NCBI GenBank assembly: GCA_019420305.1
Contig: JAHZHL010000008.1
Coordinates: 9,768-73,767 of the forward strand
Source: Bacillota bacterium
GTDB lineage: Bacteria; Bacillota; Clostridia; Peptostreptococcales; Anaerovoracaceae
Reading direction: 5' to 3'
Length of the DNA stretch: 64,000 nt
Shown here: positions 17,432-25,407 of the stretch, piece by piece
How positions within the stretch are numbered: the stretch's first letter is position 1
Layout: each line of letters opens with the position of its first letter
Made by a program: the position numbers and the translations under genes
Notes under the pieces: model-generated
Database searches by the model: none
The model's input: the letters and a program-made list of their open reading frames with translations, nothing else
Told to the model about the DNA's origin: nothing

Positions 17432-17851
17432 TCACCTGCATTCAAATACGCTCTGCCACAAATCAACAGGCAGACCGGGATCCGGTTCGCACAGCCGCTC
17501 TCTGATTTCCCGACCTTTTTTTCTGCTTCCTGCTGCTCCGTCGGGAGATGAAGCGCTTGGCTCACCTGTGAACCGCGGAATTGTTCCTCTGAAAATCAAT
17601 CCCGGAATCTCCATTTTTCTGGAGGTCATACAATAATTGCTTTTCCGGTAATTGGTCTCCCGTATCTGAAAAATCCAGGACGCGCAATCGGACATCTCAA
17701 ACTGTGTCTCACTCAGATACAGGAACTCGTTCTCGAAATCGCTGTTTCCTAATCAAAAAGGACTTGCCGCCTCATCTCTGCCAAGCGCTTGCTCCGATAA
17801 AATGGTTTTGATAATGTGATTAAGGATTTCGTATTCCTTCCGCTTCAGCAT
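17432..17851 (-). pseudogene. Unrecognised gene interrupted by one in-frame TGA
   Basis: From an ATG at 17851 (preceded by GGGGG) the frame reads MLKRKEYEILNHIIKTILSE and hits TGA at codon 33 (17753-17755). The same frame then continues open for 107 codons to a stop at 17432, through NEFLYLSETQFEMSDCASW. The product would be about 139 residues. It lies 50 nt after the nitrilase-like gene in the putative sigma-54 operon. I do not recognise the family. A recent nonsense mutation is the simplest reading; a shorter product starting at the ATG at 17695 or TGA recoding cannot be excluded. Confidence 0.45.
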
Positions 17852-17901
17852 CTTTACCCCCCTGTTATCCGCGCGTTCACAGTGTTTAACCTGGTATTGT
17901 T

Positions 17902-18909
17902 TTATTCGATACAAGGGTTCGGCTTCCTTTTTTCTTTTAAAAACTCATCCAGATTTTTCCTTATCCGTTCCGGATCCGGCTGCGGTTCCTGCCTCCTTCC
18001 GATTGTCTGCAGCCCGATCCGGCGATTGCGCCTTTCATATTCATCCGGAGTTTTCGGTGCGGAATCAATGGTTTCAAAGACCGGCGCGGCTTTCACATCA
18101 TCGCTGTACGGCATAGGGAACGCGTACTCACCTAAGTGCGCCAGATAATGATCCATAAACCTCGTACCGTAATTTCTCACCCGTTCGACCAGATCCAGAT
18201 CCAGCGTCACGGTCGCGATGGACGGCGCGCTTCCCGCTTCCCAGATCAGATCCCCTTCGGGACTGATCACCTGGGAATGCCCGTATGTATCAAAGCCGTC
18301 AAACACTCCGACGCAGTTTGTACATACCAGGTAGGCCTGATTTTCCAGGGCACGGGTATAATGCAGATGTTTGTTCAGCTCATACAGTTCCTGCGGATCC
18401 ATGGTCAGCTTTACAAGAACTTCCGCTCCCATTAACGTTTCGTTACGTGAAATTTCCGGGAAATTCAGATCGTAACAGATCTGAATGCCGATTTTGGTCT
18501 GTTTCTCCGGGATCTCAAAAACAACATATTCTCTGCCTGGCGCGGCGTAAGCCTCCGATGGCCTCCAGGGCGCCATTTTCCGATATACGGCGATCCGTTC
18601 CCCCTGCGGATTATAAACCGGAGCCGAATTATAGCAAAATCCGGATGGAAGCGCTTCATTTTCTTCATAGACGGTTCCCGGAATGAAATAAATCCCGTAT
18701 TGCCTGGCAAGATCCGCGAAAAAATCGGATACCGGCCCGTCCAGAGGTTCCGGCGTATAAGTCTGCAGGCATTCCACCCCGACTACCAGCTCCGGCCTGT
18801 GATACGTTGACATAAGGTGGTCCAACTGCTCTTGCAGATACCGCAAATTTTCCGTTGTATCTGCCGCGACCGGCATCTGTATCACGCCTACATTTAAAAA
18901 TCTTCCCAT
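17902..18909 (-). CDS. Carbon-nitrogen hydrolase (nitrilase superfamily amidase)
   Basis: This 335-residue enzyme has the nitrilase-superfamily triad: Glu in VVGVECLQTY (near 46), Lys in VYRKMAPW (near 109) and the nucleophilic Cys in GIQICYDLNFPE (near 144). The ICYDLNFPE block with ALENQAYLV places it among amidase or carbamoylase-like branches rather than true nitrilases. A charged C-terminal tail of about 60 residues is extra. RBS AAAGGAG precedes the ATG; the transporter gene ends 13 nt upstream. The substrate is unknown; the linked transporter presumably imports it or its precursor. Confidence 0.9.
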   Translation of the reverse strand: MGRFLNVGVIQMPVAADTTENLRYLQEQLDHLMSTYHRPELVVGVECLQTYTPEPLDGPVSDFFADLARQYGIYFIPGTVYEENEALPSGFCYNSAPVYNPQGERIAVYRKMAPWRPSEAYAAPGREYVVFEIPEKQTKIGIQICYDLNFPEISRNETLMGAEVLVKLTMDPQELYELNKHLHYTRALENQAYLVCTNCVGVFDGFDTYGHSQVISPEGDLIWEAGSAPSIATVTLDLDLVERVRNYGTRFMDHYLAHLGEYAFPMPYSDDVKAAPVFETIDSAPKTPDEYERRNRRIGLQTIGRRQEPQPDPERIRKNLDEFLKEKRKPNPCIE

Positions 18910-18922
18910 TGTTGTCTCTCCT

Positions 18923-20329
18923 TTATTTTATAAATTTTTCCAGACCCTTTGTCGAGTATGGCTTTCCCTCCCGTTTGTTCCGGTTTGCCTCCAGCAGTTT
19001 TTCAAAATTGGATTTGTTAATCGGATACAGCAGCAGAAGGGCAGTCGCGGCAGCCACGAAAATGCCGGGTACCAGCGTATTCACGGTGATAATTCCGTCC
19101 ATAGCCGCCTGCGTCTGCTCCTGAGCCTGTCCATCATATCCGAACATAGAAAGCAGCATCCCGGTGGAATACATGCCTATGGCCGATCCCAGTTTTTGCG
19201 CGAAAGAGGAGAAACCTGTGATCGCGCCTTCCCGGCGTTTCCCGTATAAAAACTCATCTAATTCACAGCAGTCGTAAATAAGCGAATACCCGATGGTCCA
19301 GAAGCATACGTTTCCCACATTCCAGAAAATTGTAAACAGAATCAGGTGGGTGAAGTTCGGAATTCCGATCAGAAAATACAGCGCGCATCCGATTATGGTA
19401 ATCAGGTTGAACAACAGCATGGTCTGCTTTTTTCCGATCAGATTTGCCGCGATATTGCAGGCAGGTACCAGCGCGATGGTTATGACGGAATAGCAGGTCC
19501 AGTAAAACGCCTGTCTTGCCGCACTCAGCTGCAGATTGGTGTCCATAATATATACAAACGCGGCAGTCGCAATGGAAAAGCTGATGCAGTAAAGCAGGAT
19601 CATAACCAGCAGGCGCCGAATCGCCTTTACTTTCAGCAGCTCCAGGTAATTGGAAAACAGAGAGCTCTTCTCCTGCGGGCGGTATTCCTTTGAGTCCGCA
19701 AGTTCTTTTCCCCTTGTGAATCTCCAGCAGATCAGGCCTCCCGCCGCTGCCAGTCCTCCCAATACAACTCCGGAAATAATCCAGGAAGTCCGCTCACTTC
19801 CTCCTGCTGCCAGCGTCCGATCCAGGATTGCCATCGGCCCCGCGCTGACAAACCATACGGAAAGATAAATAAAGTATCCGGCCATGCTTCTAAGTGTATT
19901 TCGTTCATTAAAGTCCTGTGTCAGTTCCGCGCCCAGAGCAAAAAATGGAATGACATACGTTTTATAAGAGCTCCAGAACAGAATTCCAATCAGCATATAA
20001 TAGATAAACGTTCCATTCTTCCCAAAATCAACCGTGGTAAACATCAGAATGGTACAGATGAGAATCGGTCCGATTGCCGCCAGCATAAACGGCCTGCGCC
20101 GTCCGTATCTGGATCGACTGTTATCGGACAGGTACCCCACAATCGGATCGGTAACCGCGTCCCAGAGGACTGTCACAAGAGAAATAATGCCTCCCAGCGC
20201 CGCAGGAATTCCCGCGACATCCGTCAGAAAATACAGGAAGTACGTATAAAACAGATTAAAAGGAATAGAGTCCGAAACCTGTCCGATGGCATACGCGAAT
20301 TTTTGCCTTACAGGGAGTTTTGTACCCAT
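18923..20329 (-). CDS. MFS transporter of the glycoside-pentoside-hexuronide (GPH) type
   Basis: With the ATG at 20329 (AAAGGAG 6 nt upstream) the protein has 468 residues and 12 predicted membrane helices. It opens KFAYAIGQVSDSIPFNLFYTY and has the GPH loop DPIVGYLSDNSRSRYGRRRP near residue 62. GPH proteins are cation symporters for sugars and glycosides, but some move other small solutes. A longer frame reaches back to 20476 but would cross the sigma-54-type promoter, so it is rejected. First gene of an operon with the amidase. Confidence 0.9.
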   Translation of the reverse strand: MGTKLPVRQKFAYAIGQVSDSIPFNLFYTYFLYFLTDVAGIPAALGGIISLVTVLWDAVTDPIVGYLSDNSRSRYGRRRPFMLAAIGPILICTILMFTTVDFGKNGTFIYYMLIGILFWSSYKTYVIPFFALGAELTQDFNERNTLRSMAGYFIYLSVWFVSAGPMAILDRTLAAGGSERTSWIISGVVLGGLAAAGGLICWRFTRGKELADSKEYRPQEKSSLFSNYLELLKVKAIRRLLVMILLYCISFSIATAAFVYIMDTNLQLSAARQAFYWTCYSVITIALVPACNIAANLIGKKQTMLLFNLITIIGCALYFLIGIPNFTHLILFTIFWNVGNVCFWTIGYSLIYDCCELDEFLYGKRREGAITGFSSFAQKLGSAIGMYSTGMLLSMFGYDGQAQEQTQAAMDGIITVNTLVPGIFVAAATALLLLYPINKSNFEKLLEANRNKREGKPYSTKGLEKFIK

Positions 20330-20392
20330 AGTGTCTCCTTTCTTTGATACTGAGAAAAAACGACAGGAAAGGTCTTTCCACTCAATGTATAT

Positions 20393-20408
20393 TGCATAAA
20401 TCATGCCA
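20393..20408 (-). promoter_or_regulatory. Sigma-54 (-24/-12) promoter of the transporter-amidase operon
   Basis: The minus strand reads TGGCATGATTTATGCA, against the consensus TGGCAC-G-N4-TTGCA: the GG and GC dinucleotides are exactly 10 nt apart and only one core base after the spacer differs. Transcription would start near 20380, giving a leader of about 50 nt. An imperfect inverted pair TTGTCA-6-TGAACA at 20458-20475, about 50 nt upstream, could be an activator site (weak). The neighbouring gene encodes a sigma-54 activator, and rpoN lies 6 kb away. Confidence 0.75.
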
Positions 20409-20515
20409 GTTTGAATCGCCTTTATTTTCTGTCTTTTCAGCCGTTTCAAAAAAAGGATTGTCAAAAAAATGAACACTTCTTTTTAACTTCGTCTGATTCC
20501 CGGACTTTTATCTGT

Positions 20516-20544
20516 AAAAAAATCTGACAGTGTCAGATTTTTTT
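20516..20544 (-). terminator. Terminator after the sigma-54 activator gene
   Basis: Seven A, TCTGACA-G-TGTCAGA, seven T: a near-perfect palindrome 15 nt past the activator stop. It isolates the activator from the downstream operon. Confidence 0.85.
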
Positions 20545-20559
20545 ACATGATTTTCTGCG

Positions 20560-21987
20560 TTATCGAATCTCATACTTGTTTAATTTGTAATGCAGCGCGG
20601 TTCTGGAAATATTCAAAAGCTCCGCTGCCCTGGAGCGGTTTCCCCCAGACAGAGCCAGAGCCTTCTGAATCGCTGTCTTTTCCGCGTCCCGCACCGCGGC
20701 CTCCAAAGTGCCGCATCCGGCGGGGAGCTCCTTGGGGCTGGGACTGTTCATAATGCTTTCCTGCAGTTCTTTAAAGCAGTCCGGTCCCATAATACCCTCT
20801 CTGCGCAAATTCATTCCCCGCTCCACCATATTAAACAGCTCTCTCACATTTCCCGGCCAGTCGTATTCCATGAAAAGCAGCTCCGCGTCTTTAGAAATCC
20901 CGTTTACCTTACAGTTCAGCACCCGGTTCAGATGCTGAATGCGCTCTGCGATTAACAGCGGAATGTCTTCTTTTCTCTGCCGCAGCGGCGGAATGGCAAG
21001 ATCTATAATATTCAGCCTGTAATATAAATCTTCCCGGAAGGTTCCCTCTTCTACCATTTGCTTCAGCGGTTTATTGGTCGCGGCAATAATGCGGATATCT
21101 ATCGGTACTTTTTTCCCGCCGATCCGGTCCACTTCGCGCTCCTGCAGCACCCGCAGAAGTTTCGGCTGAATATGATACGGCAGCTGATCGATTTCATCCA
21201 GAAAAATCGTTCCCGTATCCGCCAGTTCAAATTTTCCCTTGCGTCCGCCCTTCATCGCTCCGGTAAACGCGCCCTCTTCATAACCGAACAGCTCCGATTC
21301 AAACAGCGCCTCCGGAATCGCCGCGCAGTTGACGGTTATCATCGGGCGGATCGCCCGCCTGCTCATATTATGCAGCGCGTTTGCGACCAGTTCTTTGCCG
21401 CATCCGGTCTCACCCCGCAGCAGTACAGTCGAATCCGATTCGGCGACATGATAAATCATTTGCCGCAGTTCCCGCATCGCCTCGCTGTTTCCAATGATTT
21501 TCTCCGCGGTATTCTTTGTTTTTTCGATTTCCCGGCACTGTTTTCTCGCGTCGGAAAATTCTTTCGGAACACAAATCACGCCTCCTTCTACCAAATCGTC
21601 AATTCGCGATATAAACTGGCTCAGATGCGCTGTATCGGTAAACAGGTCATAGTCAATGGCGCCCCATACCGTTCCGCCCTGATAAACCGGCCGGATTCTC
21701 GCGACATTTGCCAGGCCCCTGACCATATACACATAGTCCTCTTCCTGGCGTTCTTTCTGAAACGCCATGGCAATTTTGCTGATTGGATGAATCGCGTCAA
21801 TTTTTTCTCCGGTCAGCTGCCGGGGCCAGGAACCGCCATACAGTTCGTCCAGCTCATCCGCCAGATCCGGAGATATATACCTGATTCGGCGCTTAGAATC
21901 AATCACTACCAGCCCTTCAATCGTATTTAAAACCTGTCTGCATTCTTCTAAAGTCAGGTCAAAATAGTTCCACTGTTTTTTCGCCAC
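20560..21987 (-). CDS. Sigma-54-dependent transcriptional activator (PAS-AAA-Fis)
   Basis: With the GTG at 21987 (AGAGG 7 nt upstream) the protein has 475 residues. A PAS-like sensor domain (LNTIEGLVVIDSKRRIRYIS, about 18-120) is followed by the AAA+ core: Walker A GETGCGKE, the sigma-54 contact loop GAFTGAMKGG, Walker B TIFLDEIDQ and the arginine-finger region. A Fis-type helix-turn-helix (LALSGGNRSRAAELLNISRT) ends the protein. An ATG at 22035 in frame lies inside the eno terminator, so I prefer the GTG. It likely senses a ligand through PAS and activates the transporter-amidase operon next door. Confidence 0.93.
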   Translation of the reverse strand: MAKKQWNYFDLTLEECRQVLNTIEGLVVIDSKRRIRYISPDLADELDELYGGSWPRQLTGEKIDAIHPISKIAMAFQKERQEEDYVYMVRGLANVARIRPVYQGGTVWGAIDYDLFTDTAHLSQFISRIDDLVEGGVICVPKEFSDARKQCREIEKTKNTAEKIIGNSEAMRELRQMIYHVAESDSTVLLRGETGCGKELVANALHNMSRRAIRPMITVNCAAIPEALFESELFGYEEGAFTGAMKGGRKGKFELADTGTIFLDEIDQLPYHIQPKLLRVLQEREVDRIGGKKVPIDIRIIAATNKPLKQMVEEGTFREDLYYRLNIIDLAIPPLRQRKEDIPLLIAERIQHLNRVLNCKVNGISKDAELLFMEYDWPGNVRELFNMVERGMNLRREGIMGPDCFKELQESIMNSPSPKELPAGCGTLEAAVRDAEKTAIQKALALSGGNRSRAAELLNISRTALHYKLNKYEIR

Positions 21988-21994
21988 CGCTTTA

Positions 21995-22012
21995 CCTCTT
22001 TTAAAAAAGAGG
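21995..22012 (-). promoter_or_regulatory. Hairpin that can mask the activator's ribosome binding site
   Basis: The minus strand reads CCTCTTTTTTAAAAGAGG, a self-complementary 18-mer. Its 3' half contains the AGAGG ribosome binding site for the GTG at 21987, and its 5' half is the 3' arm and T-run of the eno terminator. The two structures exclude each other. Confidence 0.4.
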
Positions 22013-22040
22013 ATTGTCTTCTTTTGCCGAAACAATCCTC
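22001..22040 (-). terminator. Rho-independent terminator of the glycolytic operon (after eno)
   Basis: Minus strand GAGGATTGT, 14-nt loop, ACAATCCTC then TTTTTT. It starts 35 nt past the eno stop. Confidence 0.88.
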
Positions 22041-22074
22041 TCTGCTGTGTAATATTAAGATTCCCGGAATCGCT

Positions 22075-23364
22075 TTACTTCAGATTGTAAAACGCGTCAT
22101 TTCCCGCATACTGTCCGGATGCTCCCAGCAGTTCTTCAATACGGAGAAGCTGGTTGTATTTGGCAATCCGATCGGTTCTGGAAAGAGAACCGGTTTTAAT
22201 CTGTCCGGCGTTCAGTCCGACTACAATATCCGCGATTGTGGTGTCTTCAGTCTCGCCGCTTCTATGGGAAACCACCGCCGTATATCCTGCTTTCTTTGCC
22301 ATCTCAATGGCGTCGAATGTTTCCGTCAGGGTTCCGATCTGGTTTACTTTAATCAGAATCGAGTTTGCGATTCCTTTCTCGATTCCGCTTGCCAGACGTT
22401 CGGTATTCGTTACAAACAGATCGTCCCCGACCAGCTGAATCTTTTTCCCCAGTTTTTCCGTCAGCAGCTTCCAGCCTTCCCAGTCATCTTCCGCAAGGCC
22501 GTCTTCAATGGAAATAATCGGGTATTTGTCCGCCAGCATTTCGTAATAAGCTACCATTTCAGCCGCGGTTCTGCTGACGCCTTCTCCGGTCAGATTATAA
22601 ATATCTTTATCCGCGTCATAGAATTCGCTTGCCGCCACGTCCAGCGCGATTTTCACATCTTCGCCCGGCTTATATCCGGCTTTTTCAATCGCTTCGATAA
22701 TCACCTGGATGGCTTCTTCATTGGTCGAAAGGTTCGGAGCGAATCCGCCTTCATCTCCTACCGCGGTATTCATGCCCTTTCCTTTCAGTACTGTTTTCAA
22801 GTTATGGAACACTTCCGCTCCCATTCTCAGAGCCTCCCGGAACGTCGGCGCGCCGACCGGCATAATCATAAATTCCTGAATATCCACAGTGTTGTCCGCA
22901 TGGGAACCGCCGTTTAAAATATTCATCATCGGCGTCGGCAGAACTTTTCCGTTTACACCGCCCAGATACTGGAATAACGGAAGTCCCAGCGATTCCGCCG
23001 CCGCTCTCGCGGCTGCCATGGAAACGCCCAGGATCGCATTCGCGCCCAGTCTGCCCTTATTAGGCGTCCCGTCCAGTTCAATCAGCATTTTGTCCAGCCC
23101 CACCTGATCAAACACATCAAATCCCAGAATCTGATCCGCGATCACGGTATTTACATTCTCAACCGCCTGAAGGGTTCCCTTGCCCAGATAGCGGCTCTTA
23201 TCGCCGTCTCTGAGTTCAACCGCTTCATGTACGCCTGTGGAAGCTCCCGACGGAACCATCGCTCTTCCTACGCTTCCGTCTTCCAGTGTGATTTCCACTT
23301 CGACTGTCGGGTTGCCCCGTGAATCCAGCACTTCCCGTGCAATTACATCTTCAATAAATGGCAT
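22075..23364 (-). CDS. eno: Enolase
   Basis: A 429-residue enolase of normal length. The N-terminal signature EVLDSRGNPTVEVEI is near residue 9, the metal ligands lie in ALDVAASEFYD, SIEDGLAEDDW and LVGDDLFVTN, and the active-site lid and C-terminal block ILIKVNQIGTLTET and VSHRSGETEDTTIAD are intact. It converts 2-phosphoglycerate to phosphoenolpyruvate, the donor for the PTS encoded at 55 kb. Last gene of the gap-pgk-tpiA-eno run; no phosphoglycerate mutase gene lies in the cluster. Confidence 0.98.
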   Translation of the reverse strand: MPFIEDVIAREVLDSRGNPTVEVEITLEDGSVGRAMVPSGASTGVHEAVELRDGDKSRYLGKGTLQAVENVNTVIADQILGFDVFDQVGLDKMLIELDGTPNKGRLGANAILGVSMAAARAAAESLGLPLFQYLGGVNGKVLPTPMMNILNGGSHADNTVDIQEFMIMPVGAPTFREALRMGAEVFHNLKTVLKGKGMNTAVGDEGGFAPNLSTNEEAIQVIIEAIEKAGYKPGEDVKIALDVAASEFYDADKDIYNLTGEGVSRTAAEMVAYYEMLADKYPIISIEDGLAEDDWEGWKLLTEKLGKKIQLVGDDLFVTNTERLASGIEKGIANSILIKVNQIGTLTETFDAIEMAKKAGYTAVVSHRSGETEDTTIADIVVGLNAGQIKTGSLSRTDRIAKYNQLLRIEELLGASGQYAGNDAFYNLK

Positions 23365-23390
23365 CTCGCATGTCCTCCTTGCTTTGTCTT

Positions 23391-24137
23391 TTAAAAATCA
23401 ATAATTTCCATAAAATCACTTGCGTTCAGGCTGGCACCGCCTACCAGAGCGCCGTCAATATTGCTCATATTCATAATGTCCGCCGCATTAGCGGGTTTCA
23501 CACTGCCTCCATACTGAATCAGTACCCGATCGGCAACCTCTTCACCGTACAGAGCCTCTACCGCGTTGCGGATAAATTCGCACATATCCTCCGCCTGCTG
23601 CGGTGTCGCGGTTTTGCCTGTGCCGATCGCCCATACCGGCTCGTATGCGATTACCAGTCTTTCCGCCTGCTGCGGCGTAATGCCGGAAAGATCCCAGATC
23701 AGCTGATCCCGTACCACCAGATACTGTTCTTCTTTTTCACGCTGCTGCAGATTCTCGCCTACGCACAGAATCGGGGTAATCGGACCTGCCAGAAGGCGTT
23801 TCAGCTTCTTATTGATCATCTCATCGGTTTCCCCGAAATACTGTCTTCTTTCTGAATGACCGATAATGCAGTAGTCCACTCCCAAATCTTCCAGCATTTT
23901 TACGGAAACCTCTCCGGTAAACGCGCCTTCATCTTCATAAAACGCGTTCTGGGCTCCCACTTTAATCTTTGTGCCGGAAAACAGATTTTTCAAAAGTCCC
24001 AGATAAACATACGGCGCGCAGATGGCAGTCCTTACATCCGTATCCTTATACAGCTTTTTTAACTCTTCCGCAAATGTGACCGCTTCCCTTCCGGTCTTAA
24101 ACATTTTCCAGTTTCCTGCAATAAATGGTACTCTCAT
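23391..24137 (-). CDS. tpiA: Triosephosphate isomerase
   Basis: The 248-residue enzyme shows all key parts: Asn-Lys in IAGNWKMF (residues 8-13), the catalytic His in IIGHSERRQYFGE near 95, the catalytic Glu in VIAYEPVWAIGTGKT near 166 (with the lid loop), and the phosphate-binding YGGSVKP near 210. It interconverts dihydroxyacetone phosphate and glyceraldehyde-3-phosphate. The ATG overlaps the pgk stop (ATGA), so it is translationally coupled to pgk. Confidence 0.98.
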   Translation of the reverse strand: MRVPFIAGNWKMFKTGREAVTFAEELKKLYKDTDVRTAICAPYVYLGLLKNLFSGTKIKVGAQNAFYEDEGAFTGEVSVKMLEDLGVDYCIIGHSERRQYFGETDEMINKKLKRLLAGPITPILCVGENLQQREKEEQYLVVRDQLIWDLSGITPQQAERLVIAYEPVWAIGTGKTATPQQAEDMCEFIRNAVEALYGEEVADRVLIQYGGSVKPANAADIMNMSNIDGALVGGASLNASDFMEIIDF

Positions 24138-25321
24138 TTTTTGTCCTCCAATACCGCAATTCCCGGCAGCGTTTTGCCCTCTAAAAATTCCAGAGAAGCG
24201 CCACCCCCCGTAGAAATATGCGTCATTTTATCTCCATAGCCAAATTGCTGAGCCGCGGCCGCGGAATCACCGCCTCCGATAATCGTTGTCGCGTCGCTCT
24301 CCGCCAGGCATTCCGCGACCTTTCTGGTTCCCTCCGCGAAATTTGGCATTTCAAACACACCCATCGGACCGTTCCATACGATCGTTTTTGCTTTTGCCAG
24401 TTCTTCACCGATCCGTTCCACGGTTTTCGGTCCGATATCCATGCCCATCCGATCCGCCGGAATCTGCTCACGCCCGCAGACAATTTTTTCGCTGTCATTA
24501 TCAAATTCTCTGGCGCAGACCACATCCACCGGCAGCAACATTTTGACTCCCGCGCTGTCCGCTTTTTTTATCAGTTCGCCTGCCAGACTTACACTTTCTT
24601 CATCCAGAATGGACGTTCCGATCTCCAGCCCCATTGCCTTAAAGAAGGTATAGCTCATGCCTCCGCCGATGATCAGGGTATCTACCTTCTTAAGTAAATT
24701 TTCGATTACCGGAATCTTGTCTCCTACTTTAGCGCCGCCCATAATAGCTACAAACGGTCGCTGCGGATTTTCCAGCGCCTCTCCCAGGAACTTGACCTCC
24801 TTTTCAATAAGAAAACCCGAAACCGCAGGGAGATAATCGGCCACTCCCGCAGTGGAACAATGCGCCCTGTGGGCGGTTCCGAACGCGTCGTTTACAAAAA
24901 TCTCGCCAAGCTGCGCCAGTTCTTTGGAAAAAGCGGGTTCGTTTTTCGTCTCTTCTTTGCGGAAACGCACATTTTCCAGAAGCAGAACCTGCCCATCCTT
25001 CATATTCTGAACCGCGTCTACAATCTGCGGGTTTACCACTTCCGGCACACTGATGAAGGTGATTTCCTGTTTCAGAAGTTCCGCGAGCCGATCCGCTACC
25101 GGCTTGAGCGTATACTCCATTTTCGGCTCACCCTTCGGCCGCCCCATATGGGACATCAGAATCACCTTCGCGCCGTGATCGATCAGGTAGCGTATCGTAG
25201 GAAGCGCCGCGGTAATCCGAGTATCATCCGTGATCGTCCCATTCTGCATAGGTACATTGAAATCACATCTGACCAGTACCCTCTTTCCTCTGACTTCAAC
25301 ATCTCTGACTGTCTTTTTCAT
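24134..25321 (-). CDS. pgk: Phosphoglycerate kinase
   Basis: With the ATG at 25321 the protein has 395 residues, the family norm. It begins MKKTVRDVEVRGKRVLVRCD, with the substrate-binding RCDFNVP and SHMGRPKG near 20-60, and the C-terminal nucleotide domain has GGAKVGDK and GGGDSAAAAQQFG. A longer open frame to 25399 is not needed. It makes ATP from 1,3-bisphosphoglycerate. It lies 86 nt downstream of gap and overlaps tpiA by 4 nt. Confidence 0.97.
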   Translation of the reverse strand: MKKTVRDVEVRGKRVLVRCDFNVPMQNGTITDDTRITAALPTIRYLIDHGAKVILMSHMGRPKGEPKMEYTLKPVADRLAELLKQEITFISVPEVVNPQIVDAVQNMKDGQVLLLENVRFRKEETKNEPAFSKELAQLGEIFVNDAFGTAHRAHCSTAGVADYLPAVSGFLIEKEVKFLGEALENPQRPFVAIMGGAKVGDKIPVIENLLKKVDTLIIGGGMSYTFFKAMGLEIGTSILDEESVSLAGELIKKADSAGVKMLLPVDVVCAREFDNDSEKIVCGREQIPADRMGMDIGPKTVERIGEELAKAKTIVWNGPMGVFEMPNFAEGTRKVAECLAESDATTIIGGGDSAAAAQQFGYGDKMTHISTGGGASLEFLEGKTLPGIAVLEDKK

Positions 25322-25407
25322 AACTTTAACTGTTCCTTTCCCAGAAAATCTCTGATACGACGACAGCCGATGCTGGATCGGCTGTCTTACTTGCTGCATG
25401 TCTCTGT

